Assembly (NCBI RefSeq): GCF_003628535.1
Contig: NZ_RBCI01000002.1
Location: 620,001-684,000, forward strand
Reading direction: 5' to 3'
Origin: Flavisolibacter nicotianae
Lineage (GTDB): Bacteria; Bacteroidota; Bacteroidia; Chitinophagales; Chitinophagaceae
DNA length: 64,000 nucleotides
In this document: positions 52,259 through 61,566 of the stretch, one piece after another
How the letters are laid out: each line of letters opens with the position of its first letter
Numbering within the stretch: the stretch's first letter is position 1
Notes under the pieces: generated by a model
Databases searched by the model: none
What the model was told of the DNA's origin: nothing
What the model saw: the letters and a program-made list of their open reading frames with translations, nothing else
Made by a program: the position numbers and the translations under genes

Positions 52259-53446
52259 ATGGATTCCCAGAATCAGGATTTAACCAAAGACTTTGTTCAA
52301 CTGGCCCGTATTGCCTTATCTGGGCGCATACAGGATATTCAATTATTAATTCACCGTGCCTCTAAACGATATAAAACTTCTTTCCCTGAAATGGCGAGTG
52401 GCCTCGTTTCACTTTTACAGGAATCACCATCACAGATGTCTCCGTTACGTAAGCATAATGATGTTCCTATACCAGTGGATGTGGATTCACGTCTTCAATT
52501 ACTTCGTGTTGAAAACGGTTTTTTCGACCATGAGCCTATCTTTTCGGATGAACTTCAGTATGTTTTGCAACAAATATTATCTGAGCGAAGAAACAGCAAA
52601 TCATTAATTGATCAGGGCTTGCACCCTACGAAGTCCTTATTGTTCACCGGGCCTCCGGGAGTTGGAAAAACCTTAGCAGCCAAATGGATTGCTTCACAAT
52701 TACGCCGTCCGCTACTGGTTTTGGATTTGGCTGCCGTGATGAGCAGTTTCTTGGGAAGAACGGGCAATAACATTCGTCATGTTTTAGACTATGCCAAGAA
52801 AACAGAATGTGTGCTTTTACTTGACGAATTTGACTCCATTGCTAAGAGAAGAGATGATAATAGCGAAATAGGCGAATTGAAACGTTTAGTGACAGTACTG
52901 TTACAGGAAATTGATGATTGGCCTCCAACAGGGTTGCTTATAGCCGCGACCAACCATCCGGATTTATTAGATCCTGCCGTATGGCGACGGTTTGAGGCAA
53001 TACTTCGTTTTTCGAATCCCACCCGCGAACAAATTGAACGACAGATAAGAAATTTGTTACACCACCAAAAAGATAACACGGAGCTATGGAGCCAGATACT
53101 TTCATATGTTTTCAACGGCAGCTCGTTTAGTGATGTAGAAAGACATATTAATTTCATAAGGAAATCATCAGCAATCTCCGGGAGATCAATGGAGGAAAGT
53201 GTGCAGTCTTTTTTACAATCGCTGGAATTAAAACTATCGCATGATCAGAGAGTGGAATTGGCTTGCGTGTTACACAAAAGCGGCTTTGTATCCCAAAGAG
53301 GCGCACAGGAGCTAACTGGCATTGCAAGAGAAACAATACGTAAACACAATAGCATTAGAGCTGATACTCAACAAATGCATCATAAAACGACAAAGGGTTC
53401 ATCCAAACCTGACAAAAAGAAAACAAGCAAGAGCAACAAAAACTAA
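52259..53446 (+). CDS. AAA-family ATPase of an ATPase/protease pair
   Basis: A 395-residue AAA protein. N-terminal ~110 residues are helical. The ATPase domain has Walker A GPPGVGKT (131-138), Walker B LLLDEFD (186-192), sensor-1 Asn in AATNHPD (about 232) and the RRF arginine-finger pair (243-244). The C-terminal part includes a helix-turn-helix-like SGFVSQRGAQELTGIARETIRKH and a Lys-rich end. ATPases of this type with an adjacent subtilisin recur in defence islands, where the ATPase may unfold or gate substrate. It ends 5 bp before the protease gene. Confidence 0.88.
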   Translation: MDSQNQDLTKDFVQLARIALSGRIQDIQLLIHRASKRYKTSFPEMASGLVSLLQESPSQMSPLRKHNDVPIPVDVDSRLQLLRVENGFFDHEPIFSDELQYVLQQILSERRNSKSLIDQGLHPTKSLLFTGPPGVGKTLAAKWIASQLRRPLLVLDLAAVMSSFLGRTGNNIRHVLDYAKKTECVLLLDEFDSIAKRRDDNSEIGELKRLVTVLLQEIDDWPPTGLLIAATNHPDLLDPAVWRRFEAILRFSNPTREQIERQIRNLLHHQKDNTELWSQILSYVFNGSSFSDVERHINFIRKSSAISGRSMEESVQSFLQSLELKLSHDQRVELACVLHKSGFVSQRGAQELTGIARETIRKHNSIRADTQQMHHKTTKGSSKPDKKKTSKSNKN

Positions 53447-53451
53447 CTAAA

Positions 53452-55707
53452 ATGGCCAAACGAAATTTCTTATTGGGGAAAGGCGAACGGTTAACAGAAC
53501 CTGTGCAGGGGACTTCGGGCCCTGTAAACAAAATTGCGCCGTACACATTTTCGGAGGCTAAACAACGTTTGCAACCCATGATTGAAACCGTAGCAAAGGA
53601 AGTTGAACAACTGCCCGCAGATGCATGTCCGGATGATTTAGCGGTAGCATCGATTACTTTAAATCCTGAATACATTGCCAAATCGTATTATCCGACTGAT
53701 TTACTGCGTTCCGTAGGTTTGGAAACTATAGGAAGCCGCAACCGCCACATGAAACCCGAAAAGAAAAGTCGTGGTCGTGAACCGGAAGAAACTATAACTA
53801 CGGAATTATTTGTAATAGGGAAGCGGCCTAGCTTTATACAATGGGCTAACCAGTTTGGTTCTCTTGAAGAATCCAATCCGGGAGCTGAACAAATTGTTGC
53901 AATTGAACAAATTGCTTTTCCAAAATCTGGAGAAAAAATAAAAAGTATCGATACTAATAATAAAAGAAAGGTTTATGAAGTGGTTCTGCATGTTGATGAG
54001 GAATACGGCGAAAAGAAATACTTAGAGTTATTCAAAAACTATCTTACCAAATTTGATCTCAAACCAGATTTCAAGCATCGCTTTTATGCAGGAGGATTGT
54101 GCTTTTTAGAAATAGAAGCTCCGGCTGAATTGATCAGTGAGATAGCCCAATTCAGCCTCGTTCGGGTTATCAGGACTATGCCTTCTTTACGACTGCTTGA
54201 CCCTGCTACACGAATCACCGACATGGATAACAGCATCGAGGTTGATTTGCCGGATGAAGACGCAGTGAACCCTGATATTAATGTTGCCATTTTTGATGGC
54301 GGAATACCTGAAGATCATCCTATTTGCAGATGGGTTACCCCGATAGACGGCATGGGTGTCGGACCTTCACACCCGAAACTTCTTAAACACGGTGTGGGCG
54401 TAACTTCTGCTTTTTTATTTGGTCATATTGACCCAAGAAAACCTTTACCGCAGCCATATGCTTATGTAGATCATTATAGGGTATTGGACATTGATCCTAC
54501 TGCGAATCCAAGAGAGCTTTATGAAGTACTGGAGCGAATAGACAATGTGCTCACCACTAAAAAGTATGATTTTATCAATCTAAGTATTGGTCCTGCCATA
54601 CCTGTTGAAGATGATGACGTACATGCGTGGACAGCAGTACTAGACGACCACTTGTCCAAAGGAACCTTGCTTGCGACTATTGCGGTAGGTAATGAAGGTG
54701 AAAAAGATCCTTCCATAGGCGCTAACCGGGTACAGGTGCCGGGAGATTGTGTAAATGGGTTATGCATTGGAGCCTGCGATACACCGGAATCGAAATGGCA
54801 GAAAGCTTCTTATAGTTCGGTGGGGCCTGGCCGAAGTCCTGGCTTAGTGAAGCCTGACCTTGTAGAATTCGGAGGGTCAATTGACCGGCCTTTCCTCACT
54901 TTAGATTCTGAAAATGGATTAAGGTTATCACCAACAAGCGGAACAAGCTTTTCAACTCCGAGTACGATGAGAATGGGGGTAGGAGTAAAAGCGCATTTTG
55001 GAAATTCATTGAATGCACTGGCCATTCGAACATTGCTGGTCCATTGTTGTGAACGTGCGGATCTTCCGGAGTTTGAGGTCGGATGGGGACGAGTTGCCAG
55101 GGTATTGGACGAAGTTGTAATTTGTGATGATCATGTAATGCGTGTAGTCTACCAGGGTACAATTTCAGCATCTAAATATGTTAGGGTGCCTATTCCTTTG
55201 CCGAGTAGTACATTGGATGGTATGGTAAAAGTAAAGGCTACTATTTGTTATGCAACATCAGTTGATCCCCATCACCCCGGCAATTATACCCGAAGCGGTT
55301 TGGAAATTGTATTTCGTCCTAACAAAGACGTACATGCTGATGTAAAGGTTGACGGAAAGAAAACAGGGCAAAAATCTTTTCACCCACAGTCCAAACCTTT
55401 TTTCGCAAAAACGCAGAAGCAATATGCAACTGAAGAAGAGTTAAGAAGGGATGCATGGAAATGGGAAAATTGCTTACATGGTGAGAACAGGTTTAGGGGA
55501 ACGAGTTTAAACGACCCTGTGTTTGACATCCATTATAATGCAAGGCTGGCCGGACATAATGATACCAGCAAGCAGGAAATCAATTATGCAATGGTTATTA
55601 CAGTAGAAGCACCCAAAGTAAAAGACCTGTATGATCAAGTTCTTAGAAAATACGCAACGCAGTTAGAACAATTGCTTCCTGTAATTGACATTCCACTCAA
55701 GGTATAA
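53452..55707 (+). CDS. Subtilisin-like S8 peptidase of an ATPase/protease pair
   Basis: A 751-residue protease without a signal peptide, so probably cytoplasmic. The catalytic triad is intact: Asp282 in VAIFDGG, His313 in LLKHGVGVTSA, Ser499 in SGTSFSTPS, with oxyanion Asn414 in AVGNEGE. A ~270-residue N-terminal domain may be a prodomain or regulator, and a ~240-residue C-terminal domain follows. It is co-transcribed with the AAA gene and likely works with it. By analogy with other ATPase/protease defence pairs it may be activated by infection; direct evidence is lacking. Confidence 0.9.
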   Translation: MAKRNFLLGKGERLTEPVQGTSGPVNKIAPYTFSEAKQRLQPMIETVAKEVEQLPADACPDDLAVASITLNPEYIAKSYYPTDLLRSVGLETIGSRNRHMKPEKKSRGREPEETITTELFVIGKRPSFIQWANQFGSLEESNPGAEQIVAIEQIAFPKSGEKIKSIDTNNKRKVYEVVLHVDEEYGEKKYLELFKNYLTKFDLKPDFKHRFYAGGLCFLEIEAPAELISEIAQFSLVRVIRTMPSLRLLDPATRITDMDNSIEVDLPDEDAVNPDINVAIFDGGIPEDHPICRWVTPIDGMGVGPSHPKLLKHGVGVTSAFLFGHIDPRKPLPQPYAYVDHYRVLDIDPTANPRELYEVLERIDNVLTTKKYDFINLSIGPAIPVEDDDVHAWTAVLDDHLSKGTLLATIAVGNEGEKDPSIGANRVQVPGDCVNGLCIGACDTPESKWQKASYSSVGPGRSPGLVKPDLVEFGGSIDRPFLTLDSENGLRLSPTSGTSFSTPSTMRMGVGVKAHFGNSLNALAIRTLLVHCCERADLPEFEVGWGRVARVLDEVVICDDHVMRVVYQGTISASKYVRVPIPLPSSTLDGMVKVKATICYATSVDPHHPGNYTRSGLEIVFRPNKDVHADVKVDGKKTGQKSFHPQSKPFFAKTQKQYATEEELRRDAWKWENCLHGENRFRGTSLNDPVFDIHYNARLAGHNDTSKQEINYAMVITVEAPKVKDLYDQVLRKYATQLEQLLPVIDIPLKV

Positions 55708-55794
55708 CTAACATTGGGATTCCAAATACCTTTCAATGTATGTCAAACCTTGAATAAAGTTCGATTTTACGCAAGGCGGTTCTACAAATTTTTG

Positions 55795-55824
55795 AAAGTC
55801 GAACCCGCCAGGGTTCGACTTTTT
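55795..55824. terminator. Hairpin near the right end of the island
   Basis: Perfect 12-bp stem AAAGTCGAACCC (55795-55806) and GGGTTCGACTTT (55811-55822) with a 4-nt loop and T run. It lies 88 bp after the S8 peptidase stop. It could terminate transcription from both sides. Confidence 0.75.
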
Positions 55825-55878
55825 GCTTTTTGTTTCTGTACATCTCCTTTTTGCAAAAGAGCGGAGAAGCTGGAGCCG

Positions 55879-56013
55879 GAAAACCAGCGTGCCTTCCTGG
55901 TAATCATAGGTATGCCGGCCGTACACCAAATCGCCGCATTTTACATCCATTAAAAAACGGTGTACCACCTGATACCCCAAAGCCAGCTTGGTATTATTCC
56001 GGAAGCGCCGCAT
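55879..56013 (-). pseudogene. AraC-family regulator fragment (N-terminal part)
   Basis: The minus-strand frame from 56013 reads LGYQVVHRFLMDVKCGDLVYG then RHTYDYQEGTLVF. This matches the cupin-side core (DVKCGD..YGR..YDYQEGTLVF) of a common Bacteroidota AraC-type regulator subfamily, which should continue with APGQV. After TLVF the frame loses resemblance (a shifted frame reads APASP), and there is no DNA-binding domain. The gene was probably truncated when the island inserted or by later decay. Confidence 0.55.
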
Positions 56014-56144
56014 CCCGTTTTCCTGGTGAACTTTCCGGCCGTATGGGAAAGCATTGTTCCATTCCTGCAGCAGTAGTATAAAACGATGGGATATACAGGT
56101 AGCCAGGTCATAACAAAAGCATTCTTCAGGGAAAAATAAGGAAC

Positions 56145-56827
56145 ATGAAAAAGTATTGGTCGCTTTACTTTTTTGCTGCGTTGCCTGGTCGCTTCGCTAA
56201 TCTGCACAAACCATCAGACTGGAGACAAACACGCTTCGGGCCGTGAACGTTTCAATGACCGTTGTGAAGGTAGAAGGCAAAAAGGTAATCAGGGTGCTAA
56301 AAAGTCCGGCCGTAACCGCCTTCGACGAACCCACGTTTGTAAAAATAAAAGGCCTCGATTTCAAAAACGGCATCCTCGAAGCAAAGGTGCCGAGCAGGCT
56401 GTTGCCTGATGCGCCGGGCCTGTCGAGAGGATTCATTGGCGTTGCTTTTCGCATCAACGCCAGCAATAGCAAGTATGAAAGTATCTACCTCCGGCCTGTT
56501 AACGCAAGGGTTGATGACCAGGTCCGGCGAAACCATTCCATTCCGTATTCTTCGTATCCCGATTACAAGTTCGACCGCCTGCGAAAAGAATCGCCGGAAC
56601 GTTATGAATCGTATGCCGATATGGAAATGAACAAATGGATTACGCTGCGGATTGAAGTAAAAGACACGCAGGCGAAACTTTTCCTGGATCATAAAAAGCA
56701 GCCTTCTTTGCTTGTAACCGGTTTGAAACACAGGGCCGGCCTATCAGGGACGGTTGGACTTTGGGTTGAAGTTGGAACGGAAGGTTATTTTTCCGATTTA
56801 AGGGTTTACAAAAACTGGAAGGCTTGA
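56145..56827 (+). pseudogene. Secreted LamG/DUF1080-like protein with damaged N-terminus
   Basis: From a GTG at 56243 an intact 194-residue domain is readable (VNVSMTVVKVEGKKVIRVLK, EPTFVKIKGLDFKNGILEAK, RGFIGVAFRINASNSKYESIYLRP, GTVGLWVEVGTEGYFSDLRVYK), a concanavalin-like fold related to 3-keto-disaccharide hydrolase (DUF1080) domains. Upstream, an ATG at 56145 starts a signal peptide, but one base appears lost in the A-run (MKK then VLVALLFCCVAWSLR in the other frame) and a TAA lies at 56198 before SAQTIRLETNTLRA. The gene therefore seems unable to make an exported full-length product, unless translation starts at the GTG. Confidence 0.6.
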
Positions 56828-56960
56828 CCCTTCACGATTTTCAGGCCCGCTAACCGCGTATGCAGAAAGCGTCGCAAAAATGATTTGCTGACAAAAGTTA
56901 GTTGTTTCCCGGCTGTAAATCATAAGCTGCCTGCCGGCATTCTATAGTTTTGCCCGGCCT

Positions 56961-57332
56961 ATGTTCCGGTATATCACAGCCATCGTCCTACTTACAGCGT
57001 TTGCAGCACAGACGTTCCAGCAGGCTTTTGTTGTGCTGAACTATTATACAAATGCGGCTCCATTTGCCAGGAACTGCGAAAACAAGGAAAGGCCTGCCCT
57101 GCACTGTAACGGCAAGTGCCAGCTAATGAAAAAAATGCAGGAAGAAGAAAAGAAAGACCGGCAGGTGCCCGAAAGAAAACTGGAAACGAAAAATGAGGTG
57201 GTTTCCTCCCTGTCTTTTTTCGCGACCCTTCACCTGGCACATCCGCAATCGATGAGAATCTTCAGGCTGCCGCAGCCTTCTCCAGTTTACCCCGGATGTT
57301 TTTCCGAGATCTTTCATCCGCCTACCGTTTAA
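56961..57332 (+). CDS. Small Cys-containing protein upstream of a TonB receptor, 123 aa
   Basis: Begins MFRYITAIVLLTAFAAQTFQQAFVVLNYY, a signal peptide or anchor. The mature part has HCNGKCQLMKKMQEEEKKD with a CxxxC pair (C49, C53; also C39) and a low-complexity acidic/basic helix, ending FHPPTV. A TAGTTTTG box is nine bases ahead of the start. It is followed by the TonB receptor with a Cys-rich N-terminal domain, so a shared role in metal or metallophore uptake is possible, not shown. Confidence 0.75.
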   Translation: MFRYITAIVLLTAFAAQTFQQAFVVLNYYTNAAPFARNCENKERPALHCNGKCQLMKKMQEEEKKDRQVPERKLETKNEVVSSLSFFATLHLAHPQSMRIFRLPQPSPVYPGCFSEIFHPPTV

Positions 57333-57435
57333 GCAATTCCTTCGGCCAGGTTTTTAACCCATATAACCGCCTGCGCATGGCGCAGGGAGGCCTGGGTTTG
57401 TTTGTACACCAGATTGTTTCATCGAAAGAGGTTTT

Positions 57436-59802
57436 ATGTCTATTTCATATAAGGGGCTTGTCCTGGCGATTCTTTTAGCCGGCGGACAGGCTGTTTCTGC
57501 ACAACAGGTCATTAAAGGAAAAATTATCGATGCCGCTACGAAAGAAGCGGTCCAGGGTGCCACGTTGCATTGTACACAAGAGGGTTGCCATTGCGGGTGC
57601 ACGACAAACGCTTCGGGTGAGTTTGAAATGCGTTGCACCGATTGCAAATCGGCGACCGTCACATCAATCGGATACGTGAAACAAACTGTTTCTCTTTCTG
57701 AAACCGGTTTTATTGTTTCGCTAACCCCTTCGGCTTCCCTGCTACAGGAAGTCGTGCTTTCTGCCAACCGTGGCGAAGCCGTACAGCGGTCGCAGGCGCC
57801 GGTTGCCATTGCTTTACTAAGCAGCAAAACGATACAGGACGCACGGCCCACCACGGCAGACCAGGTGTTGAACAAGGTGAGCGGCGTAAACATGGTAAAC
57901 CTGGGGAACGAGCAGCACCAAATGAGCATACGCCAGCCCATGACCACAAAAAGCTTGTTCCTCTATTTGGAGGACGGCATTCCCGTTCGAACCACGGGGC
58001 TTTACAACCACAACGCCCTGCTGGAAATGAACCTGGCCGCCACCCGGTCCATCGAAGTGATCAAAGGCCCTTCCTCCTCGCTTTATGGAAGTGAAGCCAT
58101 CGGTGGCGTGGTGAATTTTATAACGGCGGCGCCATCTGCCGTCCCTGTGGTCAAATTATCTGTACAGGGGAATGACATCGGTTATCGCCGGGGCGATTTG
58201 ATGAGCAGCCTGTCGGCCGGCAAATGGGGCTTTGTGGTGAGCGGCTATTATGCCGATAAACGCAATGGATTTTTGGAATACAGCGATTATCACAAGGGCA
58301 CACTGACAGGGAGAATTGATTACCGCTTTTCGGACAAAACATCTTTATCCAACAGCCTTACCTGGTTAAACTACTACAGTGATATGGCCGGCGGCATCGA
58401 CAGCACCATGTTTGCAAACCGCAGTTTTAAAAACCCGCAAACCTTTACGTACCGGAAGGTGGACGCACTCCGCTATCATTCCACACTGACCCAGCAGTGG
58501 AACGGCAACAGCAAGACAACCGTTTCTCTACTGTACCGGAACAACACCATTGGACAAAACCCGGCGTACCGGGTGAAGGACGACTACAGGAAGCAGGGGA
58601 CGGTCTTTGCCGGCCGGAAAGACCTCGCACACGGGGAGATCAATGCAAGCAGTTTCCGGAGCTATTCATTGATTGCACAGCACCGGCAAAACCTGCAATG
58701 GAAAAACGCCGTGTTCATTGGCGGACTGACGATTGACCGGAGTCCGTCAACGTATGATGCTGCTTACATCCGGATTAAAAAAGACACACTTAGCAAAAAA
58801 TATCTGAGCTATCAAAACACAGACAGTGTGCTCACAAACTATGCAACAGGTTTGAATAACTATGCAGCCTTTGCTAATTTCGAATTCAGCCCGGCAAAAA
58901 AGCTGCGTATCGTTGCCTCGCTGCGTTACGATTTTTTCCATTACAAGTTTGATAATCACCTGGCACCTTCGGCTTTTAGCGGTTCGCCTGATACCACCAG
59001 CAATTTTCAACGGCTTAGTCCGAAACTGGGGTTCACCTATAACTTCTCCCGCCGTTCGGGTCTCTATGCCAATTACAGCGAAGGCTTTGTGCCGCCACAG
59101 GTTTCCGAATTGTACACGGGTGTAAAAGTGCCCAATATCAAGCCCTCTGTTTTTTACAATTACGAAATCGGCGGATGGGTCGAGATCATTCAAAACAGGT
59201 TGAGTGCCGACATGAGTGCATACCAGTTAAGCGGCACCAACGAGATCGTTTCCATAAAGCTTGATGACGGCTCTTTTAGCAATCAAAATGCCGGCAGGAC
59301 TTCGCACAAAGGAATAGAAGCGGGGATAAACGCAACACCGGTAAAGGATATTTCGTTCCGGTTCGGCGGCGCTTACAGCAAGCACAGGTTTGTTAACTAT
59401 GTAGAAAAGGGCATCAGCTATAATGGCAATGAAATGAGCAATGCGCCGAACTGGATGTACAATGCCGAAGTTTGGTACAAGCCATCGTATGTAAAAGGGC
59501 TGCGCATCGGCGCTGAAATGCAGCACATCGGCAGCTATTTTGTTGACCCGCAAAACACGGCCCGGTACGGAGGCTATGATGTGCTGAACCTGCGGGCCGG
59601 TTACCGGGTTCGGGGCGTCGAGATCTGGCTGAACGTCCTGAATGCAACAAACAGGTATTACTCCTACATCACCACCAAATCGTCCTTTGGTTACAGCTAT
59701 CAACTGGCAGAGCCGAGAAATTTCAACCTGGGCCTGTCGTACGATTTTGCAAACCTTTTCAAACCAGTGAAACAAAAACGTTCAGGAGGTAAAGGGCAAT
59801 GA
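57436..59802 (+). CDS. TonB-dependent receptor with Cys-rich CarboxypepD_reg-like N-terminal domain
   Basis: A 788-residue outer-membrane receptor with a signal peptide (ILLAGGQAVSAQ), an N-terminal carboxypeptidase-regulatory-like domain (about 25-110), plug (about 110-230: SKTIQDARPTTADQVLNKVSGVNMV; EVIKGPSSSLYGSEAIGGVVNFIT) and barrel ending YDFANLFKPVKQKRSGGKGQ. The regulatory domain has six Cys (46, 51, 53, 55, 67, 70) in GATLHCTQEGCHCGC and EMRCTDCKS, rare for this domain and suggesting metal binding. The substrate is unknown; metal or a metallophore is a fair guess with the small CNGKC protein upstream. Confidence 0.9.
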   Translation: MSISYKGLVLAILLAGGQAVSAQQVIKGKIIDAATKEAVQGATLHCTQEGCHCGCTTNASGEFEMRCTDCKSATVTSIGYVKQTVSLSETGFIVSLTPSASLLQEVVLSANRGEAVQRSQAPVAIALLSSKTIQDARPTTADQVLNKVSGVNMVNLGNEQHQMSIRQPMTTKSLFLYLEDGIPVRTTGLYNHNALLEMNLAATRSIEVIKGPSSSLYGSEAIGGVVNFITAAPSAVPVVKLSVQGNDIGYRRGDLMSSLSAGKWGFVVSGYYADKRNGFLEYSDYHKGTLTGRIDYRFSDKTSLSNSLTWLNYYSDMAGGIDSTMFANRSFKNPQTFTYRKVDALRYHSTLTQQWNGNSKTTVSLLYRNNTIGQNPAYRVKDDYRKQGTVFAGRKDLAHGEINASSFRSYSLIAQHRQNLQWKNAVFIGGLTIDRSPSTYDAAYIRIKKDTLSKKYLSYQNTDSVLTNYATGLNNYAAFANFEFSPAKKLRIVASLRYDFFHYKFDNHLAPSAFSGSPDTTSNFQRLSPKLGFTYNFSRRSGLYANYSEGFVPPQVSELYTGVKVPNIKPSVFYNYEIGGWVEIIQNRLSADMSAYQLSGTNEIVSIKLDDGSFSNQNAGRTSHKGIEAGINATPVKDISFRFGGAYSKHRFVNYVEKGISYNGNEMSNAPNWMYNAEVWYKPSYVKGLRIGAEMQHIGSYFVDPQNTARYGGYDVLNLRAGYRVRGVEIWLNVLNATNRYYSYITTKSSFGYSYQLAEPRNFNLGLSYDFANLFKPVKQKRSGGKGQ

Positions 59803-59831
59803 CAAGCGCTTTTTGACACTGCTTTTGCACG

Positions 59832-60524
59832 TTACAAATCTTCCATGCTTTCCCTGTATCCCCTTCCGATGGGGAGCAAAATGCCGTTGACGTCTACTTC
59901 TTCGGCCGTGTAAGCGTTGATCCTGGCCAGCGACACAATAAACGACCGGTGAATACGCCGGAAGAGATGCGGCGGCAAAAGCGACTCGATTTCGTGGGTG
60001 CTTATTTTCGAAAGGTATTCGCCTTTGATCGTCACGATCCGGATATATTCCCGCTGGCTTTCGATGTAAAGGATTTCGGAGAAAAGGATCTTTACCTTTT
60101 TTTTATGCACGGTTAAAAACAGGTAGTCCTTGGTTGCGCTGCTTTCTGCAGGCTCGCTCTTTTCTTTTTGTGCCGTTTTTACCTTGTTCACCGCCACCAA
60201 AAAGCGTTCGAACTCGAAGGGCTTGAGCAGGTAATCCGTGACGTTCATTTCAAAGCCTTCCACGGCATACTGGTGATAGGCGGTGGTAATGATCACGGCC
60301 GGCGGATGGGACAACGTTTTTAAAAAAGCCATGCCTTTCAGCTTCGGCAGGTGAATGTCCAGGAAAATAAGATCGGTGGGGTGATCCCGCAAAAAATCAG
60401 TGGCCAGAATGGCGTCTTTAAACGTGCCCTGCAGCTCCAGGAAGGGCACCTGCGAAATATAATCCGCAAGCACTTTTACCGCCAGCGGTTCGTCTTCTAC
60501 AACTATGCATCTGATCTTAGACAT
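59832..60524 (-). CDS. LytTR-type response regulator
   Basis: A 230-residue regulator with an N-terminal receiver (acidic VVEDEPLA, phospho-acceptor in DLIFLDIHLPKLKG, Lys in YLLKPFEF) and a C-terminal LytTR DNA-binding domain (KDYLFLTVHKKKVKILFSEILYIESQREYIRI). It controls transcription in response to its partner kinase. The gene overlaps the kinase gene by 8 bp (kinase first in transcription). Likely target genes are not visible; the neighbouring TonB receptor is convergent. Confidence 0.93.
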   Translation of the reverse strand: MSKIRCIVVEDEPLAVKVLADYISQVPFLELQGTFKDAILATDFLRDHPTDLIFLDIHLPKLKGMAFLKTLSHPPAVIITTAYHQYAVEGFEMNVTDYLLKPFEFERFLVAVNKVKTAQKEKSEPAESSATKDYLFLTVHKKKVKILFSEILYIESQREYIRIVTIKGEYLSKISTHEIESLLPPHLFRRIHRSFIVSLARINAYTAEEVDVNGILLPIGRGYRESMEDL

Positions 60525-61566
60525 GACTGGCCAGGTTGATGGTTAGCGTTGCCGAAAACACGCCGGCGCCCTGTTTTGCCGACAGGTCGTAGTCGTTGTA
60601 CAGCAGTTCGAGCTGGCGTCGCAGGTTGGAAAGACCAATGTTTTCTTTCACGTTACCGGCGGTGGCTTCCGACGAGTTTTTGACCACGTAGGAAAGCCGG
60701 CGATTTTTCACCGACAGGTGAATGTCCACAAAAGGCTGTCCTCTTGTTTCCGACACACCGTGCTTGAACGCATTTTCCACCAGGGGAATCAGCAACAGGG
60801 GCGGCAAAGCCTGTTTCATGTCTTCAATATCGTGATTAAAATTCACACGTAGCGACTCGTCGTAGCGCAGCTTCTCCAGGGCGATGTAATCGCTGATGAT
60901 TTTCAGCTCCTGCTCGATGGCGATGTACTGGCCGCTCGTTTCGTACAACATAAAGCGCAGGATCTTGGACAGGCGGAGGATGGATTCCGGTGTCCGATCG
61001 CTTTTGTCCCTGGCGAGCGAATAGATGTTGTTGAGGGTGTTGAACAGGAAATGCGGGTTGGTTTGCGAGCGGAGATAATTCAGTTCCGCCTCCTGCTTTT
61101 CAATGCGCAGCTTCTGTGCCGCCTGCCGCAGTTTGATGTGATCGTAAACATGCCGGATGAGCGCAAAAAAAACAATCGACGACATACTGTACGACATCTG
61201 GTCGGTTACACCCTGCAACGTTGTTTTGAACGTGACAAGCGGAGTGTATACCTGCATGCCGATGCCGATGAGCCGCCAGGCATAAAGCCCCCACGAATAC
61301 AGCATGAGGTGAAGAAAGAGGAGGGGGATGGCGACAAGGATGTTGAGAAGGATCGTGCTTCGCTTGCGGGTAATGAGCGGCAGCGTGTATTCGAAAAGAA
61401 GAAAATTGAGGACAAGTACATAGACCAGGCGCCAGCAATTGTTCAGGACCCGCGGGCCGAATTCTTCCGGGTGTTTGTGCCATTCCGACAACAACCACAG
61501 GGCCAGGAAAGCGATCCCGATCCACAGGTACAAAACGAAGCGTTTCCTGTTGAATTTTGTCTTCAT
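60517..61566 (-). CDS. LytS/YehU-type sensor histidine kinase
   Basis: A 349-residue membrane kinase with four predicted helices in the first ~150 residues, then the His_kinase domain (AELNYLRSQTNPHFLFNTLNNIYSLA, phospho-His in NPHFLFN) and an ATPase domain (PPLLLIPLVENAFKHG; NIGLSNLRRQLELLY). It phosphorylates the LytTR regulator encoded downstream with an 8-bp overlap. The ATG at 61566 (MKTKFNRKRFVLYLWIGI) was chosen since the frame upstream is not family-like. Confidence 0.92.
   Translation of the reverse strand: MKTKFNRKRFVLYLWIGIAFLALWLLSEWHKHPEEFGPRVLNNCWRLVYVLVLNFLLFEYTLPLITRKRSTILLNILVAIPLLFLHLMLYSWGLYAWRLIGIGMQVYTPLVTFKTTLQGVTDQMSYSMSSIVFFALIRHVYDHIKLRQAAQKLRIEKQEAELNYLRSQTNPHFLFNTLNNIYSLARDKSDRTPESILRLSKILRFMLYETSGQYIAIEQELKIISDYIALEKLRYDESLRVNFNHDIEDMKQALPPLLLIPLVENAFKHGVSETRGQPFVDIHLSVKNRRLSYVVKNSSEATAGNVKENIGLSNLRRQLELLYNDYDLSAKQGAGVFSATLTINLASHV

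Larger units (their letters stand above)
36999..55707. mobile_element. Integrated defence island at tRNA-Arg (serine-recombinase element)
   Basis: Signs of horizontal transfer are: position flush with the 3' end of a tRNA gene; a large serine recombinase at the left end; clearly higher A+T than both flanks; cargo of restriction-modification, HTH/ImmA, ubiquitin-like and AAA/protease genes; and a truncated AraC-family fragment just beyond the right end. No conjugation genes are present, so it is a mobilisable or integrated genomic island rather than a conjugative element. The right limit is approximate (last cargo stop 55707; host-like sequence resumes by about 55850). I could not find a repeat of the tRNA 3' end there by eye. 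Confidence 0.75.

Noticed and set aside
55741-55770. attR candidate with GTTCGATT shared with tRNA-Arg
   Set aside because: Only eight bases match, which is expected by chance for a T-loop word; no longer identity to the tRNA 3' end.
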